From Spirochaetia bacterium (GTDB taxonomy: Bacteria; Spirochaetota; Spirochaetia; Sphaerochaetales; Sphaerochaetaceae): a stretch of DNA of 64,000 nucleotides. Of the stretch, positions 26,768-36,437 are shown one piece after another (within the stretch, counting starts at the first letter, position 1; every line of letters begins with the position of its first letter). The notes beneath the pieces are model-generated. The model was not told the origin of the DNA. It saw only the letters and a program-made list of their open reading frames with translations, and ran no database searches. The DNA lies in contig JAKVOU010000001.1 of the NCBI GenBank assembly GCA_022482625.1, forward strand, positions 124,001 through 188,000, written 5' to 3'. Both the position numbers and the translations under genes were made by a program.

Positions 26768-27283
26768 ATGCTGAGTAAGAAAGTAGTCGCAGCTTTGAAC
26801 GGACAGATAAACAAAGAATTCTATTCGGCTTATCTGTATGTGGATGTTTCAAACTATTATGCAGACCTTGCGCTGGATGGATTTGCAAACTGGTATGATG
26901 TCCAGGCAAAAGAAGAACTGGACCATGCTTCATTGATGCAGCAGTACCTGCATGACAATGGTGAAAAGGTTGTACTGGAACCCATCTCAAAGCCAGCACT
27001 TGAATTCAAGGACATGAGAACGGGTGTCGCAGGTGTACTGGAACACGAACAGTATATCACAGCGGCAATCAATGATGTCTATACCATTGCGATGGATGAA
27101 AAGGATTTCAGGACGATGAAGTTCCTTGATTGGTTCATTGATGAACAGCGGGAAGAAGAGAAAAATGCGGATGGAATTCTCCGTAAGTTTGACCTACTTG
27201 ATGGTAAAAACGGAAAGAACCTGTATCTTTTGGACAAAGACCTGGCTACCAGGACTTATGCAGCTCCGTCGTTGGTTCTGTAG
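26768..27283 (+). CDS. ftnA: Bacterial non-haem ferritin
   Basis: 171 residues, full length for FtnA. Ferroxidase ligands are visible in INKEFYSAYLY (Glu and Tyr), AKEELDHASLM (Glu and His) and EQREEEKNADG (Glu cluster). It forms a 24-mer cage in the cytosol that oxidises ferrous iron and stores it as mineral. GGAGG precedes the ATG. A strong terminator follows, so it is a single-gene unit. With the iron-type uptake operons nearby it supports active iron management. Confidence 0.95.
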   Translation: MLSKKVVAALNGQINKEFYSAYLYVDVSNYYADLALDGFANWYDVQAKEELDHASLMQQYLHDNGEKVVLEPISKPALEFKDMRTGVAGVLEHEQYITAAINDVYTIAMDEKDFRTMKFLDWFIDEQREEEKNADGILRKFDLLDGKNGKNLYLLDKDLATRTYAAPSLVL

Positions 27284-27309
27284 GTGTACATAACAAATTG
27301 ACAATAGAT

Positions 27310-27346
27310 AAGGCAGGATTTCCTTTGAGAAGTCCTGCCTTTTTTT
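27310..27346 (+). terminator. Rho-independent terminator of ferritin
   Basis: AAGGCAGGA (27310-27318) pairs with TCCTGCCTT (27333-27341) and is followed by a run of T to 27346. The group II intron begins right after the T run, the preferred insertion setting of class IIC introns. Confidence 0.9.
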
Positions 27347-28392
27347 GTTTGCCCGGCATGGGTGTTATCTAGACGGTGAAAGTCCGTTGCAGGTTGCGAT
27401 ACAGGAGGAAGAAAACAGACCTGAACTGCTAGCCAGAGGCAAGGGCGTACCAGCGATGGTGGGTCTGAAGGAAGCCCGAGGCAGGAGTGCAGATGAAGTG
27501 GCTGCATGGGATGAAAGACAACATCCTTGACCGGGGAGGTCTTCGGGGCGACCTAGGCTGCAATGATGCCGTTTGACGGTCGTAGACAAACGAACCCGAA
27601 GAAGTCAGCAGAGGCCATAGCAGTGCAGGGAGAGTGCATGAAGGGCCGAACAATCAGATCTTTCTGAAGGAGGAAAGGCCATCATGCAGAAGACAGACAC
27701 CCTGAGAGGGACTCAGCCACGGCATGGGGGGAGGGATACCATGAGGGAAGGAAATCCGACAGTACCAAACACGGAGCTTTGCGAGAGGATGCTCTGTCCC
27801 GACAACATTGGACTAGCCGTGCAGAACGTGAAACGGAACAATGGCAGTGCAGGGGTCGACGGCATGGAGGTCAGTGAAATCGACGGCCGCATGCGGGAGG
27901 ACTGGGCACGGATCCGGGGACGGATCCTGGCAAGGAAGTACAAGCCTCAGCCGGTCAGGAGGGTCCATCAAAGGATACCTTGAGGACAGAACAGTCCCGA
28001 TCCACAGGAGAATCCGCCAATGTCTATGGAAGCAATGGAAGAAGCCTGGGAGAAGGGAGGAGATGCTGAAGAAGCACTGTCCATCTCAGAACAGGTGGAG
28101 GCTGAACAACTTCCATGCCTATTCCAGCAACAGGCACTGGTATTTCAGCAAGGCAGTGCTCAATGCATTCATTCCGAAATCGACGATAATCCAAGGGTAC
28201 GGATTGCTTGACATCGAAGCCTATTACAGGCAGGCGCATGCCAGGAGAATGGAGACAGACAGACGTGTATGTGAAAGTCGCCAGCTAACGCTGGAATTCG
28301 GATTTGATTGAACCGCCATATACCAGACCGGTACGTACGGTGGTGTGAGAGGAAAGGTTCTCCGGTTATCCGGAGAACCCGACCTAATCGAT
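27347..28392 (+). mobile_element. Group IIC intron with a deleted reverse transcriptase
   Basis: The 5' end GTTTGCCCGGCATGGGTG resembles the class IIC consensus GTGTGCCCGGCATGGGTG, and GGTGAAAGTCC of domain I follows. At the 3' side, GAACCGCC...GTACGTACGGTGG (28309-28345) is a domain V-like hairpin. Next comes a domain VI-like hairpin (GGTTCTCC, TTAT-containing loop, GGAGAACC), ending near CTAATCGAT at 28392. The ribozyme ends look complete, but the reading frame in domain IV has lost its core, so mobility would need help in trans. Borders are estimated to within a few bases. Confidence 0.85.
27684..28311 (+). pseudogene. Group II intron reverse transcriptase/maturase remnant (internal deletion)
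   Basis: The first frame (to 27983) encodes the start of a IIC-type reverse transcriptase: NTELCERMLCPDNIGLAV, NGSAGVDGMEV, RKYKPQPVRRV. It then jumps, in a different frame, to the C-terminal thumb/maturase part: RRIRQCLWKQWKKPGRREEM, HWYFSKAVLNAF and YGLLDIEAYY. The usual central RT blocks, including the YADD catalytic motif, are absent. About 200 residues compared with about 420 in intact relatives points to a deletion of roughly 600-700 bp near 27965. Confidence 0.85.
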
Positions 28393-28501
28393 TGTAGGTT
28401 GCAGGAATAAAATTCAGTCTCTGCAACTGCTCATAATATGTTTTCTTATAAGCATCAAAGTAGGGACATACAATCAGCCAGGCTTGTCTATTACTAGGCA
28501 T
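28393..28501 (-). other. Possible protein-gene fragment next to the intron
   Basis: A minus-strand frame reads MPSNRQAWLIVCPYFDAYKK and about 16 more residues before running into the intron. It has no recognised family and no stop before the intron border. It may be the stump of a gene that lost its 3' part when the intron region rearranged, or chance coding. Confidence 0.25.
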
Positions 28502-28520
28502 GAGGTCACTTTTACATAAT

Positions 28521-28889
28521 TTAGCTCTCTATGGTATAACCATGTTTTTCAAGCAGGCTGATTGCTTGTCTGAAGTTTTCTTTCTTTGTCAGCACATAAT
28601 CAGTATCGAAGGTGGAGATTGCAAAGATGCTGATATCATGTGCAGCAAGAAGAGAAGAGATATCTGCAAGGATGCCGATGAGTGAGAAATCAAGAGGCCC
28701 GATGACCTTGAAGCATTTCCATCCGCTATCACAGGCAAGTGCATTGGCAGGGACAGAGGAAGAACGGCAGACAAAGGAGATTTCTTCATCTGTTTTTCCA
28801 AGAAAACAGAAGCTGTCATTCTCTTTTATCTGGGAACAATCAGGCAGTTTGCATACCGACAGATCTACGTCAAATGTTTTTATTTTCAT
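28521..28889 (-). CDS. ACT-domain protein
   Basis: 122 residues from the ATG at 28889 (AAGGAG, 5-nt gap). Two ACT-like halves are visible: CKLPDCSQIKENDSFCFLGK, then CFKVIGPLDFSLIGILADIS with LLAAHDISIFAISTFDTDYV, the typical ACT ligand-sensing strand and helix. It matches the small CASTOR/DUF-type ACT proteins that bind amino acids. It is a single gene; the ligand is unknown. Confidence 0.75.
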   Translation of the reverse strand: MKIKTFDVDLSVCKLPDCSQIKENDSFCFLGKTDEEISFVCRSSSVPANALACDSGWKCFKVIGPLDFSLIGILADISSLLAAHDISIFAISTFDTDYVLTKKENFRQAISLLEKHGYTIES

Positions 28890-29032
28890 TTTTTCTCCTT
28901 GGAGCTGGTTGCTGTCCATCAGACCTTATGTTTCACAAATATGTCAAGACCATGGAGAAAATACTGGTGTTTTTGCTTGCTGATGCAAAGGATAAGAGGT
29001 AAGCTTCTTTCGGCGAGGAGGCCGATATTGCT

Positions 29033-29434
29033 ATGGATGACAATAGAATTGCCCGACTCTGGCTGGAAGTTTCCAGGCCTGGTATGCCGATGTATGTGAA
29101 GCAGACCATAGAGGTTGATACCGAGGGGAGTGTACATCAGATTCTTGAGCCCATGGTTTATCTGGGACAAGCTCGTGAGTACTGGTATCGGTTGGAAAAA
29201 GAAGATGTTGCAGAATTCTTTGCCGAATTAAAAATCAAAGAGTGGAAGATCAGGCGTGAAGAACATTTTTTTTCCTCCGGAAGCTGGAAATTGACAGTCT
29301 GTTATACCGATAATACAAGAGTTTCTGACGGAGGAGCCTGCATCGAGCATCCTACAAAGGAGGTCGTTGCCTTCATGGAATCGCTGCTGGGACTTGTACC
29401 GTTCATCGAAGCTCCATGGAGACCCTATCTATGA
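29033..29434 (+). CDS. Conserved hypothetical protein
   Basis: 133 residues, no family recognised. The sequence is well balanced and globular (RLWLEVSRPGMPMYVKQTIE, MVYLGQAREYWYRLEKEDVA, WKLTVCYTDNTRVSDGG), with an acidic stretch and no membrane segment. GAGGAGG lies 11 nt before the ATG, rather far. It is convergent with the next gene, 8 bp away. Confidence 0.6.
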   Translation: MDDNRIARLWLEVSRPGMPMYVKQTIEVDTEGSVHQILEPMVYLGQAREYWYRLEKEDVAEFFAELKIKEWKIRREEHFFSSGSWKLTVCYTDNTRVSDGGACIEHPTKEVVAFMESLLGLVPFIEAPWRPYL

Positions 29435-29442
29435 CTGTCTTC

Positions 29443-29847
29443 TCATGCAACAGTCGAGCATGTCCTTCGTTTCAAAAAAGGGCGGTAAGCCTGTGCCTTG
29501 TGGTGAAAATAATCTTCTGCAGCTTCTCTTGGGGTAATCTGTACTCTATCCAGTGAAAGGAAATACCAATTGTCACAAATGCCGAAGAATATTTTGCTGA
29601 GAAGTGTCTTCGGGCAACTTTCACAATTTGACATGAACCTATGCATGGAAATGGAAAGCGGAAGATAAATATTTTCCATCCATGAGTAACCGGCATCGGT
29701 AAATGTTATCAACGGGCTGATGTCCTTTCTTAGAAAATAGAGGTGTCCGTTTACAGACATACAGATTGCTTCCTTGTCTTTTGCTGTAAAGATATCCGGT
29801 GTAGAGGCAATGATGCTGCTGATGATCAGTTTTTCTTCGGTATCCAT
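29443..29847 (-). CDS. Hypothetical protein
   Basis: 134 residues from the ATG at 29847 (AAGGAGG, 7-nt gap). Visible features are SVNGHLYFLRKDISPLITF, the Cys-rich MSNCESCPKTLL, and FFGICDNWYFLSLDRVQITP. Two or three Cys could bind a metal. No family is recognised and it has no operon partner. Confidence 0.6.
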   Translation of the reverse strand: MDTEEKLIISSIIASTPDIFTAKDKEAICMSVNGHLYFLRKDISPLITFTDAGYSWMENIYLPLSISMHRFMSNCESCPKTLLSKIFFGICDNWYFLSLDRVQITPREAAEDYFHHKAQAYRPFLKRRTCSTVA

Positions 29848-30310
29848 AGGATGACCTCCTTGAAAAGATTTTAGTGTTGTCAATAATGACATTTTTACTA
29901 TCTTATATACATAGGATTATTACAAGCTGATTAACATAATTTTATAAAAATTTACATACTATAAATATAATTATACAGACTAAATAAGTCTCTAAGTATA
30001 TCAAGTATTGTAGAATATCTATCTGTCTAGGGATGGGAAGAGAATCAGCTGTTGTAAATAACTGGTGAACCATTAGACAGAATTTTGCAAAATAGATGAA
30101 TAAGATACAATATCTGGTTTTGATTCTATCGACATTTTCATATTATTTTACTATTTATATGTTTACTCCAAATCGTATAATATGTCACATAATTGATTTG
30201 TATGTAGTTCTATTTTTGCATAAAGTTGCACAAAATTGATATTATTTGCATATTTTAGCACTTCGTATGCAATTTCCCTTGTGTTTGCCATTAATTTAAA
30301 TTATTCTAGA
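29848..30310. other. AT-rich intergenic region of about 460 bp
   Basis: No gene is seen. It separates a minus-strand hypothetical gene from the plus-strand opp operon and must hold the opp promoter. A candidate is TTGTGT, 17 nt, TATTCT ending near 30307, which is weak. Many A/T runs suggest bending or an UP element. Confidence 0.5.
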
Positions 30311-30368
30311 GCCTAACAGGACGCAAGGATGCGTGTAAGGTTTGCACTCGTCTTGTGGCCTTTTTTTT
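30311..30368 (+). promoter_or_regulatory. Attenuator-like hairpin in the oppA leader
   Basis: GCC (30311-30313) with GGC (30357-30359) and CAGGACG (30317-30323) with CGTCTTG (30349-30355) form a closing stem. An inner hairpin joins GTGTAA (30333-30338) to TTGCAC (30342-30347). An alternative ACGCA/TGCGT hairpin (30321-30334) competes with the closing stem. Eight T residues (30361-30368) follow and run straight into the GGAGG of oppA. This is the layout of a terminator/anti-terminator switch. Confidence 0.55.
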
Positions 30369-30380
30369 GGAGGTAAGAAT

Positions 30381-32033
30381 ATGAAAAAACTTCTTTTGGC
30401 AACCATGTTGCTGGCTTTGCTAGGAAGTACTTTGCTGTTTGCCAACGGTAGCAAGGAAACTGCTCCGGAGGCAACTGCAAAAAGTCCTGACAAAGTGCTG
30501 AACGTCATGATTGAAGTCGAAGTTGAGAGCCTTGATCCTCAGGTAGCAACCGATGGTACTTCCTTTGAAGTCATTGCCAACTACACGGACGGCCTCAAAC
30601 AGATGGCCGCTGATGGCTCTGTCATCAATGCACTGTGTGCAGATGAAAAGGTTTCCTCTGATGGCCTGACTTACACATTCAAGATCAGGGATGATGCCAA
30701 TTGGTCCAATGGAGAGCCTGTTACTGCACAGGACTTCGTTTTTGGATGGCAGCGTGCTGTGGATCCGGCTCTTGCCAGTGAATATTCCTACATGCTCAGT
30801 GACATCGGACAGATCAAGAATGCAGCAAAGATCATTGCAGGAGAACTGCCTGTTACCGCTTTGGGTGTAAAGGCGCTTGACAGCAAGACCCTGCAGGTTC
30901 AGCTTGAAGTACCTGTTTCTTACTTCGATGAGTTGCTTTACTTCCCGACATATTATCCTGTCAACAAGGCTTTCTTCGAGAAGTGCGGTGATTCCTTTGC
31001 TACCAGTGCCGATACGGTACTGAGCGACGGCGCTTTCAAGCTTACTGAATATGAACCGGCTGCAACCAGTTTCAAGCTTGTAAAGAACCCGGACTACTAC
31101 AATGCGGACAAGGTCAGGCTTGACGGCCTCAACTACCAGGTGCTCAAGGATAGCCAGCAGGCTTTGATGAGCTATCAGAACGGTGACCTTGATATCATCC
31201 AGCTTTCAGGTGATCAGGTTGACCAGGTAAAGGATGACCCGGAATTCAAGAGTGTCGGTGCTGGTTATCTGTGGTACATCAGCCCCAATATGGCAAAGGT
31301 ACCTGCCCTTAATAACCTCAACCTGCGCAAGGCCATGACCTTTGCCCTTGACCGTCAGTCAATCGTTGACAATGTCGTCAAGGACGGTTCCACTGCTGCT
31401 TTTGCTGCTGTTCCTTCTGAACTTGCTACCAATAAGGGAGAAGATTTCACACCGAACCAGACTGAGTTTGCCGATGTATGTGCCTATGACAAGGCAAAGG
31501 CTCTTGAGTATTATAACAAGGCCAAGGCAGAATTGGGCAAGGATTCCTTTGAGTTCGAAATGATCGTGGATGACACTGCCATCCAGCAGAATGTTGCAGC
31601 AGTCATCAAGGAAGAACTTGAAAAGGCACTTCCTGGCTTGAAGATTGACCTGCGGGTCGAACCCAAGAAGCAGAGGGTCCAGGATATGCAGGACGGTACA
31701 TTTGAGCTTGGCCTTACCAGGTGGGGGCCGGATTATGCAGATCCTATGACTTATCTCGGTATGTGGGTAACTGACAACAGCAACAACTATGGCCTGTGGA
31801 GCAATGCAAAGTATGATGCACTGATCGCAGAATGCACCACCGGTGATCTCTGTACCGATATCGATGGTCGTTGGAAGGCTATGAAGGCTGCTGAAAAGAT
31901 TGTCATGGATGAGGCTGTCATCTATCCACTGTATCAGCAGTGCAATGCTGACATGATCAAGTCAAACGTGAAAGGCATTGAATTCCATCCTGTCGCACTC
32001 AACAGGGTATTCAAGAATACCGTCAAGAACTGA
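30381..32033 (+). CDS. oppA: Oligopeptide ABC transporter substrate-binding protein OppA
   Basis: 550 residues from the ATG at 30381 (GGAGG, 7-nt gap). The signal peptide is MKKLLLATMLLALLGSTLLF. SBP family 5 blocks are visible: NWSNGEPVTAQDFVFGWQRA, DGAFKLTEYEPA, LRKAMTFALDRQSIV and the C-terminal TRWGPDYADPMTYL and AVIYPLYQQCNADM. It captures peptides in the periplasm for OppBCDF. First gene of the operon and separated from oppB by a strong hairpin, which would make it the most abundant subunit. Confidence 0.95.
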   Translation: MKKLLLATMLLALLGSTLLFANGSKETAPEATAKSPDKVLNVMIEVEVESLDPQVATDGTSFEVIANYTDGLKQMAADGSVINALCADEKVSSDGLTYTFKIRDDANWSNGEPVTAQDFVFGWQRAVDPALASEYSYMLSDIGQIKNAAKIIAGELPVTALGVKALDSKTLQVQLEVPVSYFDELLYFPTYYPVNKAFFEKCGDSFATSADTVLSDGAFKLTEYEPAATSFKLVKNPDYYNADKVRLDGLNYQVLKDSQQALMSYQNGDLDIIQLSGDQVDQVKDDPEFKSVGAGYLWYISPNMAKVPALNNLNLRKAMTFALDRQSIVDNVVKDGSTAAFAAVPSELATNKGEDFTPNQTEFADVCAYDKAKALEYYNKAKAELGKDSFEFEMIVDDTAIQQNVAAVIKEELEKALPGLKIDLRVEPKKQRVQDMQDGTFELGLTRWGPDYADPMTYLGMWVTDNSNNYGLWSNAKYDALIAECTTGDLCTDIDGRWKAMKAAEKIVMDEAVIYPLYQQCNADMIKSNVKGIEFHPVALNRVFKNTVKN

Positions 32034-32045
32034 TAGTCAGTAAAA

Positions 32046-32100
32046 AAGGAGCTTTTCTTCCTGTCCGTCAGGGCAGGGAGGCTCCTTGCATTATTTTTTT
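32046..32100 (+). terminator. Intercistronic terminator/attenuator between oppA and oppB
   Basis: AAGGAGC (32046-32052) pairs with GCTCCTT (32081-32087), with an inner CCTGTCC/GGGCAGG stem (32060-32077) and a T run to 32100. It sits inside the operon, so it probably allows partial read-through and sets the ratio of binding protein to permease. Confidence 0.75.
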
Positions 32101-32120
32101 TGACAAGGTGGAAAGAAAGA

Positions 32121-33062
32121 TTGAGAAAATATATATTGAAAAGGATCCTTATTTCGATCTTTACCCTATTGGCAATCACCTTGGTGCTATTCATGTTGCT
32201 TCAGTTGATGCCAGGTTCTCCATTCAATGATGAGAAATTGTCCGCATCCCAGCACGCAGCTCTCAATGAGAAATATGGGCTTGACCAACCTCTTTACGTG
32301 CAGTATGTCAGGTACGTAGCCAATATCTGCAAAGGCGACTTCGGCGTAAGCTACAACATAAGCAAGAATACACCGATAAGCCAATTGATACAGTCACGGC
32401 TCCCAATCAGCATCAAGATCGGCTTTCAGGCTGTGTTCGTAGGGGCTCTGATAGGCCTTATCCTCGGTATCCTTTCGGCAATATACCATGATACCATATG
32501 GGATACCCTGTGTACGTTTATATCGGTCCTGGGAGTTTCCATTCCCAGTTATGTGTTTGCACTTGCCCTCAGCTACCAGTTCGGATTCAAATTGCGATGG
32601 TTCCCGATGCTCTATGCAACATCTGCGCCATTTTCTTCTTCCGTATTGCCAAGCATCAGCCTCTGTATGTTTACCTTGGCTTCCATAGCAAGGTTTACCA
32701 GGACTGAGATGCTTGAATCATTGGGCAGTGATTACATCATGCTTGCGCAGAGCAAGGGCATCTATGGGCCGGCCCTTATATTCAGGCATGTGCTCCGCAA
32801 TGCGTTGATTCCTATTATTACCGTACTGGCTCCTCTTATCGTGGACCTGATGACCGGTTCTCTTGTCGTAGAGAAGATATTCTCGATTCCCGGTGTAGGT
32901 TCCTTGCTTGTAACGGCAATCCAATCAAATGACTATAATGTCGTCATAGCACTCAGTTTCATCTACAGTGCCATGTATATCGGCATCATGTTGGTCGTTG
33001 ACATACTTTATGGTGTCATCGATCCAAGAATACGACTTGCAAAAGGAGGTACCAACTCATGA
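32121..33062 (+). CDS. oppB: Oligopeptide ABC transporter permease OppB
   Basis: 313 residues from a TTG at 32121 (AAGGTGG, 9-nt gap), giving the family-typical MRKYILKRIL start; a TTG 7 codons earlier is inside the terminator tail. It has six membrane helices, the LLQLMPGSPF segment after helix 1, and the EAA loop MLESLGSDYIMLAQSKG with HVLRNALIPIITVL. It forms the channel with OppC. It overlaps oppC by ATGA. Confidence 0.93.
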   Translation: MRKYILKRILISIFTLLAITLVLFMLLQLMPGSPFNDEKLSASQHAALNEKYGLDQPLYVQYVRYVANICKGDFGVSYNISKNTPISQLIQSRLPISIKIGFQAVFVGALIGLILGILSAIYHDTIWDTLCTFISVLGVSIPSYVFALALSYQFGFKLRWFPMLYATSAPFSSSVLPSISLCMFTLASIARFTRTEMLESLGSDYIMLAQSKGIYGPALIFRHVLRNALIPIITVLAPLIVDLMTGSLVVEKIFSIPGVGSLLVTAIQSNDYNVVIALSFIYSAMYIGIMLVVDILYGVIDPRIRLAKGGTNS

Positions 33063-34147
33063 GTGAATGTGAAGTTGCTGCCATTGAAAAGGATACCTCC
33101 ATGGATTTTGGATCTGTTTCAGATGATGGGGTACGTGATGATGATTTCCGCCTGATCAACGATGAACAGGGTGTCCGCATTGATTCGAACTTCATGAGCC
33201 AGGGATACTGGACGGATGTGAGGATGCGGTTCATGGCGAACAAGGGTGCACTGGTGTCCCTTGTCATTATCCTGTTCCTGATTTTCTTTGCATTTGTCGG
33301 ACCTAGCCTGAATTCCTATTCATATTCTGACCAGAATCTGGTCCAGAAAAACTTTGCACCTAGGATTCCGTTCCTTGAGCACTTTGGAATCTTCAATGGT
33401 GATGAAGCGCTCAAGACGACGACGGGCACGAAGCTGCTTAACAAGTATGTCAGTACCAATGAAGAGGATGTATACTACTGGTTCGGTTCCGATACGCTCG
33501 GTCGTGATATCTGGACCCGGACATGGATGGGCACAAGGGTCTCCTTATACATCGCTTTTGCGGCAGTCATCATCGATATGATCATCGGTATGTCCTATGG
33601 CCTGATCTCCGGCTATTTCGGCGGTGCCGTAGACAACGTCATGCAGCGTTTCGCTGAAATCGTCAATGGTATCCCGCGTCTTGTCATCATCACTTTACTG
33701 ATGCTGATTCTGAAACCTGGTCTTACTACTATCATCTTTGCCTTGATGATTACTGAATGGATAGGGATGGCTAGGATTGCAAGGGCTGAGATGCTCAACC
33801 TGAAGGAACGCGAGTTCGTACTTGCTTCCAGGACTCTGGGGGCAGGGGACTTTACCATAATCTTCAGGGAAATCCTGCCTAATATCATCGGACAGCTCAT
33901 TACCCAGACCATGTTCAGCATTCCTACGGCAATCTTTACCGAAGCTTTCCTTTCGTTTGTCGGACTTGGTATACCCGTACCGCACTGTAGCCTCGGTTCC
34001 TTGATCAACGATGCGTTCAACAGCTTTACGACGCATCCGTATCAGATACTGCCTCCGATCATCGTACTGGCTCTCCTTATGCTTTGCTTCAACATCCTTG
34101 CAGATGGCCTGAGGGAAGCTCTCGACCCGAAGATGAGGGAGAAGTAA
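33059..34147 (+). CDS. oppC: Oligopeptide ABC transporter permease OppC
   Basis: 362 residues; GGAGG lies upstream and its ATGA overlaps the oppB stop. An acidic N-terminal arm of about 60 residues precedes the first helix, longer than usual. YYWFGSDTLGRDIWTRTWMG, ARAEMLNLKEREFVLASRTL (the EAA loop) and PTAIFTEAFLSFVGLGIPVP are OppC hallmarks. It is the partner of OppB in the membrane. Confidence 0.93.
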   Translation: MSECEVAAIEKDTSMDFGSVSDDGVRDDDFRLINDEQGVRIDSNFMSQGYWTDVRMRFMANKGALVSLVIILFLIFFAFVGPSLNSYSYSDQNLVQKNFAPRIPFLEHFGIFNGDEALKTTTGTKLLNKYVSTNEEDVYYWFGSDTLGRDIWTRTWMGTRVSLYIAFAAVIIDMIIGMSYGLISGYFGGAVDNVMQRFAEIVNGIPRLVIITLLMLILKPGLTTIIFALMITEWIGMARIARAEMLNLKEREFVLASRTLGAGDFTIIFREILPNIIGQLITQTMFSIPTAIFTEAFLSFVGLGIPVPHCSLGSLINDAFNSFTTHPYQILPPIIVLALLMLCFNILADGLREALDPKMREK

Positions 34148-34149
34148 GC

Positions 34150-35235
34150 ATGTCAGAAGAAAAAGAAACAATCCTTTCGATTGAGAATCTCAATATTTCC
34201 TTCAAGACCACTGCAGGATTGGTCAATGCCATCCGTGGCGTAGATCTACGGCTTCATAAAGGTGAGACGATAGCCATCGTTGGGGAATCCGGATCCGGTA
34301 AATCAGTTACCACCAAGGCTGTGATGGGTATCCTGGACCGCAATGCCATCGTCAACAGCGGTAGCATCAAGTTTACCTATGAACGTAACGATGGGGAGGA
34401 GGTCCATTGCGATATCCTCAAGATGCCGACACGTGATATCAGACGTCACATCAACGGCAAGAGGATTGCCATGATTTTCCAGGATCCTATGACAAGTCTT
34501 GATCCGACGATGACCATCGGCAAGCAGGTGATGGAAGGCATGATGTGGCACTATGGGACTTCCAAGGAAGAAGCTTACCGCAAATCCCTGAAGCTGCTTG
34601 ATGAAGTCGGTATCGTCGATGCCAAGAAGCGGATGAAGAATTACCCGCATCAACTGTCAGGAGGCATGCGCCAACGTATAGTGATTGCAATTGCCCTTGC
34701 CTGTAATCCCGAGCTGCTCATCTGTGATGAGCCGACGACGGCTCTGGATGTAACCATCCAGGCAAAAATCATCGAACTTATCAGGAAGGTACAGCTTGAG
34801 CGTGGCATTTCCGTCATCTACATTACCCATGACCTTGGTGTCGTGGCAAAGGTGGCTGATTTCGTTAATGTCATGTATGCCGGCAAGATCGTCGAGAAAG
34901 GTACTGCCAATGAAGTATACTTCGATCCGGCCCATCCCTACACATGGGGATTGCTTTCCGCCATGCCTGACTTGGATACCAAGGATGACCGGCTATATTC
35001 GATTCCGGGCTCCCCTCCGAATCTGCTCCATAAGGTGAAGGGTGATGTATTTGCTGCCCGTAACCGTTATGCCATGGAAATTGACCTGAAGAAAGAACCT
35101 CCTATGTTCAAGATTAGTGATACCCATTATGCGGCAACCTGGTTGCTTGACCCACGCGCTCCGAAAGTCGAAATGCCTGCGCAGCTCAAGGCTCGCATCG
35201 AGCATATGAAACAGGAGGTTGCAGAGAATGCCTGA
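34150..35235 (+). CDS. oppD: Oligopeptide ABC transporter ATPase OppD
   Basis: 361 residues from the ATG two bases after the oppC stop. Walker A is VGESGSGKS, signature [12 protein letters not shown], Walker [14 protein letters not shown]-loop ITHDLGVV. The C-terminal oligopeptide-transporter extension ([24 protein letters not shown]) is present, although the usual Cys ligands of its Fe-S cluster are not obvious. It works as a heterodimer with OppF on the inner membrane face. Confidence 0.94.
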   Translation: MSEEKETILSIENLNISFKTTAGLVNAIRGVDLRLHKGETIAIVGESGSGKSVTTKAVMGILDRNAIVNSGSIKFTYERNDGEEVHCDILKMPTRDIRRHINGKRIAMIFQDPMTSLDPTMTIGKQVMEGMMWHYGTSKEEAYRKSLKLLDEVGIVDAKKRMKNYPHQLSGGMRQRIVIAIALACNPELLICDEPTTALDVTIQAKIIELIRKVQLERGISVIYITHDLGVVAKVADFVNVMYAGKIVEKGTANEVYFDPAHPYTWGLLSAMPDLDTKDDRLYSIPGSPPNLLHKVKGDVFAARNRYAMEIDLKKEPPMFKISDTHYAATWLLDPRAPKVEMPAQLKARIEHMKQEVAENA

Positions 35236-36169
35236 TAGTACACCATTGCTTAAGGTCAAAGGACTCAAGCAATATTTCAAGATCAATGCAAAGTATACGG
35301 TCAAGGCAGTTGACGGAGTTTCTTTCGAGATTTTTCCTGGCGAAACCTATGGCCTTGTGGGTGAATCCGGTTCGGGTAAAAGCACCATCGGCCGGAGTGT
35401 CATCCGGTTGTATGAACCGACGGCAGGCAATATCAACTTCAATGGAGTCGATATTTCCGGAAAGCTCAGCAAGAGTCAGAATGAGAAGCTTCGCACTGAC
35501 ATGCAGATGATTTTCCAGGATCCTATGGCTTGTCTCAACCCTCGTAAGAAAGTAGGGGAGATCATTGCCGAGGGGCTTGATATCCATCACCTGTATGGCA
35601 GCCGAAAGGAACGTACTGAAATTATCAGGCAGATCCTTGATAAAGTAGGTCTTTCTCCTGAACATATTGACCGCTATCCTCATCAGTTTTCCGGTGGACA
35701 GCGTCAGAGGGTAGGTATCGCGCGGGCTTTGGTGATGCATCCCAAGCTTATCATAGCAGATGAATGCATCAGTGCCTTGGATGTGTCCATCCAAGCCCAG
35801 GTAGTTAACTTGATGAAGGATATTCAGCAGACGACGGGAACTGCATATCTTTTCATTGCCCATGATCTTTCCATGGTCAAGTATATCAGTTCCAGGATCG
35901 GTGTACTCCATTTGGGACATTTGCTGGAAACGGGTACGACGGATGAGATATTTTCCAACCCGATTCATCCGTATACACGGAGCCTGTTGTCTGCAATACC
36001 ACGGCCGAACCCTGTAATGGAAAAGAAGCGGGTCCCGCTGATGTACGACTATGCTGCCAGTGGCATCAATTATGATGCCTGTACCAGCTATCATGCCGGA
36101 GGTACGCACTATGTGCTTGCTGATGACCAATTGCTGGAAAAATGGAAGGCTGAACCTTTTGAACTGTAA
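35228..36169 (+). CDS. oppF: Oligopeptide ABC transporter ATPase OppF
   Basis: 313 residues from the ATG at 35228 (AGGAGG, 9-nt gap), overlapping oppD by 8 bp. Walker [11 protein letters not shown], signature [12 protein letters not shown], Walker [13 protein letters not shown] (Cys where many relatives have Pro), H-loop IAHDLSMV and C-terminal [16 protein letters not shown]. It hydrolyses ATP with OppD. Last gene of the opp operon; a terminator follows 140 bp later. Confidence 0.94.
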   Translation: MPDSTPLLKVKGLKQYFKINAKYTVKAVDGVSFEIFPGETYGLVGESGSGKSTIGRSVIRLYEPTAGNINFNGVDISGKLSKSQNEKLRTDMQMIFQDPMACLNPRKKVGEIIAEGLDIHHLYGSRKERTEIIRQILDKVGLSPEHIDRYPHQFSGGQRQRVGIARALVMHPKLIIADECISALDVSIQAQVVNLMKDIQQTTGTAYLFIAHDLSMVKYISSRIGVLHLGHLLETGTTDEIFSNPIHPYTRSLLSAIPRPNPVMEKKRVPLMYDYAASGINYDACTSYHAGGTHYVLADDQLLEKWKAEPFEL

Positions 36170-36309
36170 GAACAGATTGCATGGATGAAAGGAAGAGGGT
36201 GCATGCTGTTTTCCTTCTTATTCCATGTATTTCTGTTGTCTGTTGAAAGGTTTTACATTATGTCATTATCATAAATAACGTAATATCTGATAAGTATTAT
36301 TAAGTATCT

Positions 36310-36343
36310 GCCAAGTTGAAATGCAACTTGGCGGTCTTTTTTT
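36310..36343 (+). terminator. Terminator of the opp operon
   Basis: GCCAAGTT (36310-36317) pairs with AACTTGGC (36325-36332) across a 7-nt loop, then GGTC and a T run to 36343. Confidence 0.85.
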
Positions 36344-36437
36344 GCAAGTTATGCTTTTCCTGCAGCATGGGCTTGTTTCTATGATAGCTTCTTCTCGTCA
36401 TGTGAGAATTACAATATGACTAAAGGAGAAGAAAGAA

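Noticed and set aside
35186-36130. 314-codon minus-strand frame over oppF
   Set aside because: Antisense to intact Walker and signature motifs of OppF; no start site or neighbours support it.
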